From positions 104,703-168,702 of the forward strand of contig JAZRMQ010000066.1 of the NCBI GenBank assembly GCA_045647745.1: a stretch of DNA of 64,000 bases, written 5' to 3'. Below the pieces are notes generated by a model. The model had not been told where the DNA came from and did no database searches. It saw only the letters and a program-made list of their open reading frames with translations. Origin of the DNA: HGM04593 sp045647745 (GTDB lineage Bacteria > Bacteroidota > Bacteroidia > Bacteroidales > Bacteroidaceae). This document shows positions 56,655 through 64,000 of this stretch, one piece after another. The stretch's first letter is position 1, and every line of letters begins with the position of its first letter. The position numbers were made by a program, and so were the translations under genes.

Positions 56655-57590
56655 TTAGAAGAATTTAACCTCTTCACCAACAATTTCACTAAGGCAAAGG
56701 TTTGCCAAACGGCTTGTTCCCAAGCGGAACAACTCATTATTCAACCACTCATCACCAAGCAGCTCTTTTACTATAGTGTAATAAACAAGAGCATCGTGCA
56801 CAGTGTTAATTCCACCGGCAGGTTTAAAACCAATCTTGCGACCGGTTTTCTGGTAATACTCTTTGATTGTTTGACACATAACGTATGCAGCCTCGGGAGT
56901 AGCTGCCGGTGACTCCTTTCCGGTAGATGTTTTAATAAAATCAGCACCGGAATAAATCGATAAAATCGAAGCTTTTTTAATATTATCTGCTGTTGCTAAA
57001 GCACCTGTTTCAAGAATAACCTTTAGATGTTTATCACCACAAACACTCTTTAGTTCTTGTATCTCGTCACATACACTCTCATAATCACCACTGAGGAATT
57101 TACCAACACTGAGCACAATATCAATCTCTGTTGCACCTTCGTGAATAGCCATAGCAGTCTCGGCAACCTTTATCTCTTGGAATGTTTGTGATGATGGGAA
57201 ACCGCCGGAAACACAAGCTATACCAACATTTTCAACCTGAAGAGTATCATTTACAATCTTTGCAAAGTTGGGGTAAACGCATATAGCAGCAACATTTTTT
57301 AAATCGGGATATTTATCATCAAAATCGTTTACCTTTTCAGTAAAAGCCATCACACTCTCCTCACTGTCGGTACATTTAAGAGTTGTAAGGTCTATGCAGT
57401 TAAAAAGTAATTTTTTAACTTCGAGTGTATTATTCTTTTCAACCTTCTCAGCAATAATTTTCTTTACATTAGCTGCAACCTCTTCGTCACTTATTGCCTT
57501 GCAGTACTCATTTATAACAAAGTCGTACTTACTCTCCTCATCGGCGTGGTGATGATGCTCACCGCATCCGCAATTAATCTTTTCACTCAT
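56655..57590 (-). CDS. deoC: Deoxyribose-phosphate aldolase
   Basis: 311 residues. The aldolase barrel (about 80-300) has the Schiff-base Lys in DFIKTSTGKE, plus IDIVLSVGKFLSGDYESV and IGFKPAGGI. It splits 2-deoxyribose-5-phosphate to glyceraldehyde-3-phosphate and acetaldehyde in nucleoside breakdown. The first 15 residues carry a Cys/His cluster (CGCGEHHHHADEES), which may bind metal. It lies 1 base after the MazG-like gene. Confidence 0.95.
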   Translation of the reverse strand: MSEKINCGCGEHHHHADEESKYDFVINEYCKAISDEEVAANVKKIIAEKVEKNNTLEVKKLLFNCIDLTTLKCTDSEESVMAFTEKVNDFDDKYPDLKNVAAICVYPNFAKIVNDTLQVENVGIACVSGGFPSSQTFQEIKVAETAMAIHEGATEIDIVLSVGKFLSGDYESVCDEIQELKSVCGDKHLKVILETGALATADNIKKASILSIYSGADFIKTSTGKESPAATPEAAYVMCQTIKEYYQKTGRKIGFKPAGGINTVHDALVYYTIVKELLGDEWLNNELFRLGTSRLANLCLSEIVGEEVKFF

Positions 57591-57591
57591 C

Positions 57592-57915
57592 TCAGTCTAA
57601 TTTAGGATTATTTATATGTCTTTTATTATCTCTTTTAGTCTTTTTATCGAAGTTTTTTTCAAGTGCCAAGGATAAATCAACTCCTGTCTGGTTAGCTATA
57701 CAAATAAGAACCCAAAGCACATCGGCTAGTTCATCAGAAAGGTCATTTTTCTCATTCTCTTTAAATGATTGTTCGCCATATTTACGCGCCATTATACGCG
57801 CTACCTCACCAACCTCTTCGGCGAGAATAGCTGTGTTTGTCAGCTCGTTAAAATAACGCACACCATACTCTTTTATCCAAGCGTCAACACGCTGTTGTGC
57901 CTCTTTAATTGTCAT
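57592..57915 (-). CDS. MazG-like nucleotide pyrophosphohydrolase
   Basis: 107 residues, all-alpha NTP-PPase fold. The EExxE-type metal motif is in ILAEEVGEVARIMARKYGE and the second in LSDELADVLWVLICIANQTG. It would hydrolyse a nucleoside triphosphate to monophosphate and pyrophosphate, perhaps cleaning the nucleotide pool. 1 base before deoC and 2 after dtd; a conserved nucleotide-salvage and proofreading run. Confidence 0.9.
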   Translation of the reverse strand: MTIKEAQQRVDAWIKEYGVRYFNELTNTAILAEEVGEVARIMARKYGEQSFKENEKNDLSDELADVLWVLICIANQTGVDLSLALEKNFDKKTKRDNKRHINNPKLD

Positions 57916-57917
57916 TA

Positions 57918-58370
57918 TTACTCTCTATTCTTTGAATCAATAAAAATTGTCACTGGGCCATCATTCAATAATCTCACCTTCATATCTGCTCCAAAAACGC
58001 CACGCTGTATGGGTTTGTTTACAGCAAGCTCCATCTCACTACAAAACTCTTCATAAAGAGGAATAGATATCTCGGGCTTAGCAGCTTTTATATACGAAGG
58101 ACGATTACCTTTTTTAGTCGATGCCATCAGGGTAAATTGACTCACTGCAAGAATATCCCCGCCAGCCTCAATAATAGAACGATTCATTACACCATTTTCA
58201 TCATCAAAAAGACGTATATTGGCTATCTTTTTTGTAAGCCATAATATATCTTCACGATTATCATCATCGGTTATTCCAATAAAAACAAGTAAACCATTGT
58301 GTATTAACGAAATAACATCACCATCAATAGTTACAGAAGCCTCTTTTACCCTTTGTATAAGAACTCGCAT
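57918..58370 (-). CDS. dtd: D-aminoacyl-tRNA deacylase
   Basis: 150 residues. Family motifs are AVSQFTLMAS (SQFTL) and NDGPVTIFID, which form the chiral-proofreading site of two subunits. It removes D-amino acids and glycine from mischarged tRNAs. It is 2 bases before the MazG-like gene and 47 after uvrC. Confidence 0.96.
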   Translation of the reverse strand: MRVLIQRVKEASVTIDGDVISLIHNGLLVFIGITDDDNREDILWLTKKIANIRLFDDENGVMNRSIIEAGGDILAVSQFTLMASTKKGNRPSYIKAAKPEISIPLYEEFCSEMELAVNKPIQRGVFGADMKVRLLNDGPVTIFIDSKNRE

Positions 58371-58417
58371 TACTTTAAAACTTTTTTTATTCTTTTGCGA
58401 ATATAGTAAAAAACAGA

Positions 58418-60238
58418 TTAAGATTTTAACCCATTAAATATTATTTCAGCTTTTGCTTTGCCTAAAACAGCTGTAAGCTCATTAATGCCAACCTCTTTTA
58501 TTCGTTTAACGCTTTTAAAATGGTTTAAAAGTAATTGTTTGCTCTTTTCACCAATTCCCTTTATATTATCAAGCTCGGATGCTGTTTGGCGTTTACTTCT
58601 TTTGTCGCGATGGAAAGTTATAGCAAAACGGTGTACCTCATCTTGAATTTGAGATAATAAACGAAATAACACTGTACCCTGTTTTAACCCCACAACATCT
58701 CCATTTTCAATTATAACTTCAGATGTTTTATGTTTACTATTCTTTACAAGACCAAGAACAGAAATATCTAATCCTAATTCACCCTGCACAACGCTACGTA
58801 TAGCATCCATCTGACCTTTTCCACCATCGGCAAATATAACATTTGGAAATTCACCTCCCTCTTCTATAATGCGATGATAACGACGATATGTTATTTCGCG
58901 CATAGAAGCATAATCATCGGGACCATCGACCGTCTTTATATTATATTTTCTGTAATCCTTTTTGCTTGGTTTAAGTTTACGAAAAACAACACAAGCTGCA
59001 ACAGCATCGCTACCCTGAATATTTGAATTATCGAAACACTCGATTATTACAGGCATTTTTTTAAGATGTAAAGCCTCTTGCACCTCCTTTATCAAGCGTG
59101 TATTCTTTTGTTCAGGATTGAGTTTATCATCCTGTTTTAAACGATCGGCTTTATACTGTTTTACATTTAATTTCGACAAAGCGAGCAGGCGTGCTTTCTC
59201 TCCTTTTTGAGGTATAGTGATATTTATTCCTTCAATAGGTAATTCAACAAAGAATGGAAGTATTATCTCCTTTGCATTACTATTAAAACGTTCTCTCAAC
59301 TCTATAATACCCATTGAAATTAATTCTTCATCGCTTTCATCGAGCTTTTTAGAATATTCAATAGTGAAAGCTTGAGTAATGCAACCATTTGTTATATGTA
59401 AAAAATTAATAAAAGCACTTTTTTCATCACTTTCAATTGAAAATACATCAAGATTTGTCATTGACGAACTTACAACCTCACTTCTTAACCTAAAATTCTC
59501 TATCAGTTTATATTTTGTTTTTATCTCTTGCGCCGCTTCAAAATCTAATAAAGATACTTTTTCGGCCATTTCAGCGAGTAAATTCTCTTGTAAAATTTTA
59601 ATATCACCCTTCAATATAGAAATAACTTCATTAATCATTTTGCGATATTCATCGCTGGAAATTTTACCAATACAGGGTGCTGGACAATTTTTAATTTGAT
59701 ATTCAAGACAAGAATTAAATTTTCCTTGTCTCACATTTTCTGGAGTAATATTTAAATTACAGGTTCTAAGTGGATATATCTTTTTTATAAGTTCAAGCAA
59801 TGCGTGTAAAGCTCCAGCATTTGTATAAGGACCAAAGAAATTACCTTTTCCTTTTTCTATTCTGCGTGTTTTAAATAGTTTAGGAAAATATTCATTTGTT
59901 ATACAAATTGAAGGGTATGTTTTATCATCCTTGAGTAAAACATTATAGCGAGGCTTATGCTGCTTAATGAGATTATTCTCAAGAAGCAATGCATCAGCCT
60001 CGCTATTCACTACAATATATCTGATATCAGCAATCTTGGCAACAAGTAATTTTGTTTTTAAAGTTTGCTGCTCTTTATTAAAATATGAGGATACGCGACG
60101 TTTTAAATTTTTTGCCTTACCTACATAGATAATCACCCCGTTATCATCTAGATATTGATAACAACCGGGTGAGTCGGGTAGGTTAGAAACTATACCTTTA
60201 AGATACTCTTCCCTTTTATCTCTATCCTCTTTTTTCAT
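58418..60238 (-). CDS. uvrC: Excinuclease ABC subunit C
   Basis: 606 residues from the ATG at 60238, which overlaps the apt stop (TAATG); the longer reading to 60265 lies inside apt. The GIY-YIG nuclease (about 20-100, SPGCYQYLDDNGVIIYVGKA), a UVR motif (about 205-240), an RNase H-like nuclease domain (about 380-540, VIIECFDNSNIQGSDAVAAC; VIFADGGKGQMDAIRS) and a helix-hairpin-helix at the end (IKGIGEKSKQLLLNHFKS). It cuts both sides of a lesion in nucleotide excision repair. Confidence 0.97.
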   Translation of the reverse strand: MKKEDRDKREEYLKGIVSNLPDSPGCYQYLDDNGVIIYVGKAKNLKRRVSSYFNKEQQTLKTKLLVAKIADIRYIVVNSEADALLLENNLIKQHKPRYNVLLKDDKTYPSICITNEYFPKLFKTRRIEKGKGNFFGPYTNAGALHALLELIKKIYPLRTCNLNITPENVRQGKFNSCLEYQIKNCPAPCIGKISSDEYRKMINEVISILKGDIKILQENLLAEMAEKVSLLDFEAAQEIKTKYKLIENFRLRSEVVSSSMTNLDVFSIESDEKSAFINFLHITNGCITQAFTIEYSKKLDESDEELISMGIIELRERFNSNAKEIILPFFVELPIEGINITIPQKGEKARLLALSKLNVKQYKADRLKQDDKLNPEQKNTRLIKEVQEALHLKKMPVIIECFDNSNIQGSDAVAACVVFRKLKPSKKDYRKYNIKTVDGPDDYASMREITYRRYHRIIEEGGEFPNVIFADGGKGQMDAIRSVVQGELGLDISVLGLVKNSKHKTSEVIIENGDVVGLKQGTVLFRLLSQIQDEVHRFAITFHRDKRSKRQTASELDNIKGIGEKSKQLLLNHFKSVKRIKEVGINELTAVLGKAKAEIIFNGLKS

Positions 60239-60771
60239 TATTTTCCCTCTAATGTTAGCAGACAATCAATCTCTGCATCGGCCGGGAATATTTCTCTTCC
60301 TTTTAAACCTTCAAGTTCTATAATAAAGTTTATATAAATTTTCTTTGGATTAAGTTTTTCAACCAAATGATACGCAGCAAGCATAGTTCCGCCGGTAGCA
60401 AGAAGGTCGTCGTGGATTAAAACAATATCATCTTCACAAATAGCATCCTTATGAATTTCTATAGTATCACGACCATACTCTTTACCATAAGTCTCACTAA
60501 TTGTCTCAGCCGGTAATTTACCGGGTTTACGAATGGGTACAAAACCTGCATTTAATTTAACAGCAAGAGAAGATGCCATTACAAATCCTCTTGATTCTAT
60601 ACCAACAATCTTTGTTATACCTTTATCTTTATACATATCATATAAAGCAGAATCCATCTCACGCAAACACTCAGGTTTTTTAAAGAGAGAAGTTACATCT
60701 TTAAACTGTATTCCCGGTATAGGAAAATCGGGGATATTTCTCAAATTTTTAAGTAATAAATCCTTGTTCAT
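60238..60771 (-). CDS. apt: Adenine phosphoribosyltransferase
   Basis: 177 residues. The PRPP motif is EDDIVLIHDDLLATGGTMLA and the purine part is GIESRGFVMASSLAVKLN. It converts adenine and PRPP to AMP. The stop overlaps the uvrC start by one base. The parS-like palindrome lies 37 bases upstream, between apt and mnmG. Confidence 0.97.
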   Translation of the reverse strand: MNKDLLLKNLRNIPDFPIPGIQFKDVTSLFKKPECLREMDSALYDMYKDKGITKIVGIESRGFVMASSLAVKLNAGFVPIRKPGKLPAETISETYGKEYGRDTIEIHKDAICEDDIVLIHDDLLATGGTMLAAYHLVEKLNPKKIYINFIIELEGLKGREIFPADAEIDCLLTLEGK

Positions 60772-60807
60772 ATAGTATATAATTTAAAGTTCGAGTTGTT
60801 ATTTTAC

Positions 60808-60833
60808 ACAAATGTTCCACGTGGAACATTTGT
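60808..60833. promoter_or_regulatory. parS-like centromere site (ParB/Spo0J binding)
   Basis: The 16-base palindrome TGTTCCACGTGGAACA (60813-60828) agrees with the bacterial parS consensus TGTTnCACGTGnAACA. The perfect palindrome extends to 26 bases (60808-60833). It lies in the 62-base gap downstream of mnmG. Known parS sites sit near the replication origin, often near gidA/mnmG. Confidence 0.75.
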
Positions 60834-62705
60834 TTATTTCCGCACTAACACAAGTAAAACATTTATATCACTAGGTGATACACCGGGGATACGACTAGCC
60901 TGAGCTAATGTTTCAGGGTTAATAGCTGTTAGTTTTTGACGAGCCTCGGTTGAAAGTGTTTCAATAGAATTATAATTAAATCTATCTTTGATACGAATAT
61001 TCTCCAAACGAATCATACGCTCGGCAAGTTCACGTTCACGCTCTATATATCCTCTGTACTTAATTTCAATTTCAGCTGCTTCAACAACCTCGTCACGTGA
61101 AACACCTAATTTTTCTAATTCACGTTTTAAAGGTTGAATATAATCAGCAATATTCTCAATTGTTATTTGTGGACGCTCTATTAATGAAACTAATTTACAT
61201 CCGCGAACAAGTGGGGTAGTACCAAGCTTCTCTAATCCTTCATTTATTAAATCGGCTTTTATTGAGAAGTTTGAAATAAATTCTATAAGTTTATTAATCT
61301 GCTCTTTTTTACAACATAGTTTATTGTATCTCTCATCACTTGCCAATCCAATAGAGTGTGACTTTTCGGTAAGCCTTATATCGGCATTATCAGAGCGTAA
61401 TAATATTCTATACTCAGCTCTTGAAGTGAACATACGATACGGCTCATCAACACCTTTGGTAACTAAATCATCAATCAACACACCAATGTAAGCCTCATCG
61501 CGACGCAATATAAAATCCTCTTTTAAATCAATTTTCAGAGCAGCATTTATACCTGCAATAAGACCTTGCCCAGCAGCCTCTTCGTAGCCCGTTGTACCAT
61601 TCACCTGCCCGGCAAAATAGAGACCTTCTACAACTTTTGATTCAAGTGTATGTTTAAGCTGTGTTGGGTCGAAATAATCATATTCAATAGCATAACCGGG
61701 ACGATAAGCGACAGCATTTTCAAGAGCTGGTATTTTTCTAAGAGCTGTAAGCTGAGCCTCCATTGGCAACGATGAAGAAAAACCATTTACATAAATCTCT
61801 TGTGTTGTTTCACCCTCGGGCTCAAGAAAAAGCAAATGCCTGTCACGCTCGGCAAAAGTAACAATTTTTGTCTCAATACTAGGACAATATCTTGGACCTA
61901 TACTCTGTATCTGACCATTATAAAGCGGAGAATCATCAAGACTATCACGAAGTATTTGATGCACCTCGGGGTTAGTGTAACACCCCCAACAAGGTAATTG
62001 TTTTAATTCGCGCTTTGTATCACTGTATGAAAAACGATGAAAATCATTATCACCATCTTGAATATCAACAAGTTGTAGATTAATAGAGCGTTTATCGAGC
62101 CTTACAGGAGTACCGGTTTTCATACGACCGGATGTTATACCTAATTTTGTTATACTCTCTGTCAATCCTTTTACAGCAGGCTCTGCAACTCTACCTCCTT
62201 CTATCTGAACCTTACCAATATGCATTAAACCATTCAAGAATGTTCCGGCAGTGATTATAACAGCTTGAGCTTTAAACTCGGCACCTAACTGAGTTTTTAC
62301 ACCAGTTACTTTTCCATTCTCAACAATTAACTCTGTTGCAATATCTTGCCATATATCAAGATTTGATATATTCTCAAGTATTTCTCGCCAGTATTGGCTA
62401 AATTTCATTCTATCGCATTGAGCTCTAGGACTCCACATTGCAGGCCCTTTTGAACGGTTAAGCATACGAAATTGAATAGAGGCTTTGTCGGCAACAACAC
62501 CAGTGTAACCTCCAAGAGCATCAATCTCCCTTACAATTTGTCCTTTAGCAATGCCTCCGATAGCAGGGTTACAGCTCATTTGAGCAATCTTATTCATATC
62601 AATAGTCATCAGGCAAGTCTTTTTTCCAAGATTTGCCGCAGCAGCTGCAGCCTCGCACCCAGCGTGACCAGCTCCTATAACCAATATATCATACTCAAAT
62701 GTCAC
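60834..62705 (-). CDS. mnmG: tRNA uridine-5-carboxymethylaminomethyl modification enzyme MnmG (GidA)
   Basis: 623 residues from GTG 62705 (read as MTFEYDILVIGAGHAGCEAA). A longer TTG reading begins at 62735, at the predicted transcription start. FAD-binding GAGHAGCEAA, the MnmG motifs DRMKFSQYWRE, ITAGTFLNGLMHIG and QLPCWGCYTNPEVH, and the C-terminal helical domain (ASRIPGVSPSDINVLLVLV). With MnmE it modifies the wobble uridine of tRNAs. No ATG is nearby, which makes the GTG start firm. Confidence 0.95.
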   Translation of the reverse strand: MTFEYDILVIGAGHAGCEAAAAAANLGKKTCLMTIDMNKIAQMSCNPAIGGIAKGQIVREIDALGGYTGVVADKASIQFRMLNRSKGPAMWSPRAQCDRMKFSQYWREILENISNLDIWQDIATELIVENGKVTGVKTQLGAEFKAQAVIITAGTFLNGLMHIGKVQIEGGRVAEPAVKGLTESITKLGITSGRMKTGTPVRLDKRSINLQLVDIQDGDNDFHRFSYSDTKRELKQLPCWGCYTNPEVHQILRDSLDDSPLYNGQIQSIGPRYCPSIETKIVTFAERDRHLLFLEPEGETTQEIYVNGFSSSLPMEAQLTALRKIPALENAVAYRPGYAIEYDYFDPTQLKHTLESKVVEGLYFAGQVNGTTGYEEAAGQGLIAGINAALKIDLKEDFILRRDEAYIGVLIDDLVTKGVDEPYRMFTSRAEYRILLRSDNADIRLTEKSHSIGLASDERYNKLCCKKEQINKLIEFISNFSIKADLINEGLEKLGTTPLVRGCKLVSLIERPQITIENIADYIQPLKRELEKLGVSRDEVVEAAEIEIKYRGYIERERELAERMIRLENIRIKDRFNYNSIETLSTEARQKLTAINPETLAQASRIPGVSPSDINVLLVLVRK

Positions 62706-62739
62706 CTTATATTCTTTTTGTGTAAGTTTTAACAAGGAA

Positions 62740-62770
62740 CAAAATTAATACAACTTGCAACATTCTCAAA
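62740..62770 (-). promoter_or_regulatory. Promoter for mnmG
   Basis: On the minus strand TTTG (62770-62767), a 19-base spacer and TAATTTTG (62747-62740), a perfect match. Start near 62733 would leave a short leader of about 28 bases before the GTG at 62705. Confidence 0.75.
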
Positions 62771-62789
62771 ATTTGAAAATAATATATTC

Positions 62790-63968
62790 TCACTTTATTG
62801 TTGAAAGTTCTATTATTGTTATTTCAGGGCGTGCACCTATACGCGCAAAATATCCAACACAACCAATACCATCGTTTATATATAATTTTCCTTTATCATT
62901 CTCATAAAGACCGCTCCACTCTTCATACATAAACCTTGCAGGAGAAAAAGAAGCAATCTTAAATTGCATTGCGTGTATATGCCCCGAAAGGGTGAGGTCA
63001 CTATACCCTCCTTCGCAAAGAGAGTGCCATAATTGTGGTAAATGTGAAAGTGTTATATTAAAAACATTATCGGGGATATTATTGTATATAGAGCTTAAAT
63101 CAACACCTTTGACAGCATTCATTGAATGTTTATATTCAAGCAATTTTTCACCATAATCAATACCTGTTACTGCTATAGAATCATTATCACGACATATATA
63201 TACAGTGCTATCCCTTAATACACTCCACCCGGCACGCTCCATCTTTTCAACTAAAGCAATGGTATTAGCTTCTCTTTTAGCCTTATCAGAGTTTTTTATA
63301 TATGCACCGGTATCGTGATTACCAAGTACCATAAAAACGCCATCAGGAGCTTTTAAAGAAGAAAATTCATTAAGTAATAAATCGGTAATTTCTGAATGGT
63401 GAAGATTAATTATATCACCACCAAAAAGTATTATATCTACACCTGTGCTTGAAATAATATTAGAAATATTCTTCAACTCACTATCTGCGTTAATCATTGA
63501 CCCGGTGTGAATATCAGAAATAAAAGCTAATTTATAACCATCGAATTTATCAGGCAGATTATTAAATTCTATTCTTACATTATTAACAATATAATTTGTA
63601 CGGGTTATAAAAGCCGAGTATATAAATGTTATAAAAAGTAGTGACGAGAGTGAAGCGCCTATCCACAGTAGATATTTATTCCTCGATGGGAGCCATAAAA
63701 TGTAAAATAGTAGACGAGGAACAGATAGAGTGAGATATATTGTTAATAATGTCATAGATATTTTCATCATATAACTACTATTCTCTTCGTCAATCATAAA
63801 ATACATCAACACTGGAGTCAGTATTATAAGTATATAAGATGATATCACAACAGATAAGAATGTCTTTTTTACAAACTTATCAACATTACTATTTTTTATT
63901 CTACGATAAGCCCTGTAATCGAGAAACATTACCAATAAGGCAATAAATATTGTAATAGCTATAGTCAT
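62790..63968 (-). CDS. Membrane-anchored metallophosphoesterase
   Basis: 392 residues. About four transmembrane segments (about 1-120) precede a calcineurin-like metallophosphoesterase domain (about 150-385) with all metal motifs: FISDIHTG, FGGDIIN, VLGNHDTG, LSHLP and LSGHIHAM. The family includes phosphodiesterases and UDP-sugar or lipid-phosphate hydrolases such as YkuE; the substrate is not known here. The complete gene ends 84 bases before the mnmG start and may be on a separate message. Its own upstream region lies at the window edge. Confidence 0.88.
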   Translation of the reverse strand: MTIAITIFIALLVMFLDYRAYRRIKNSNVDKFVKKTFLSVVISSYILIILTPVLMYFMIDEENSSYMMKISMTLLTIYLTLSVPRLLFYILWLPSRNKYLLWIGASLSSLLFITFIYSAFITRTNYIVNNVRIEFNNLPDKFDGYKLAFISDIHTGSMINADSELKNISNIISSTGVDIILFGGDIINLHHSEITDLLLNEFSSLKAPDGVFMVLGNHDTGAYIKNSDKAKREANTIALVEKMERAGWSVLRDSTVYICRDNDSIAVTGIDYGEKLLEYKHSMNAVKGVDLSSIYNNIPDNVFNITLSHLPQLWHSLCEGGYSDLTLSGHIHAMQFKIASFSPARFMYEEWSGLYENDKGKLYINDGIGCVGYFARIGARPEITIIELSTIK

Positions 63969-64000
63969 TATTTTATTTCAATACATTATTTATTTATATA

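Noticed and set aside
62706..62735. TTG start for mnmG at 62735
   Set aside because: It lies at the predicted transcription start and adds ten residues foreign to MnmG; GTG at 62705 gives the normal N-terminus.

Overview
The window is a 64 kb piece of a Bacteroidales chromosome (phylum Bacteroidota). The evidence is a SusC/SusD pair, many lipoproteins with acidic residues after the lipobox cysteine, type IX secretion (T9SS) parts (a PorD-like domain, a PorZ-like protein, a T9SS sorting domain on a C10 protease), a Rho factor with a large disordered insert, and promoters of the Bacteroidetes type (TTTG, about 20 bases, TAnnTTTG). No insertion sequence, prophage, CRISPR array or rRNA operon was seen. 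Family or genus cannot be fixed from the sequence alone.

Layout. 1-9.1 kb (minus): a replication, repair and cofactor run, dnaN, a DnaQ-like exonuclease, coaBC joined in frame to a PorD-like gene, recN, rlmB, a trypsin/HtrA-like pseudoprotease with TPRs, and a Sel1-repeat protein cut by the left edge. 9.2-11.8 kb: a DUF3127 protein converging on rho. 12.0-27.8 kb (minus): a tightly packed ten-gene SusC/SusD locus with a subtilisin-like lipoprotein, two leucine-rich-repeat lipoproteins, a BACON domain and several DUF lipoproteins. 28.1-31.1 kb: the ribosome-assembly GTPase ysxC and a TonB-dependent receptor. 31.3-39.3 kb (plus): a secreted C10 protease, a secreted alpha/beta hydrolase, recR, a membrane protein, a glycosyltransferase, an acetyltransferase, tRNA-Asp and a small lipoprotein made of DnaJ-type zinc-binding motifs.

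39.4-46.1 kb (minus): leuS, a YitT-family protein, rdgB and porZ. 46.4-50.6 kb (plus): mutS and catalase. 50.6-55.5 kb (minus): ychF, lgt and polA. 55.6-56.6 kb (plus): a polyprenyl diphosphate synthase. 56.7-64 kb (minus): mnmG, apt, uvrC, dtd, a MazG-like gene, deoC and a metallophosphoesterase. A perfect parS-like palindrome lies between mnmG and apt. The right-hand 8 kb is visibly more AT-rich than the rest.

How the genes fit together. Most of the window is housekeeping, with T9SS parts embedded in it. The accessory content points to protein and peptide breakdown at the cell surface: the SusC/SusD locus with its subtilase, the T9SS-exported C10 protease, and the secretion parts PorD and PorZ. 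The most unusual items are the in-frame CoaBC-PorD fusion (one base away from being two normal genes), the ten-gene surface locus, the pseudoprotease-TPR gene, the DnaJ-like cysteine-rich lipoprotein, a terminator whose T-run ends at the catalase start codon, and the parS site.
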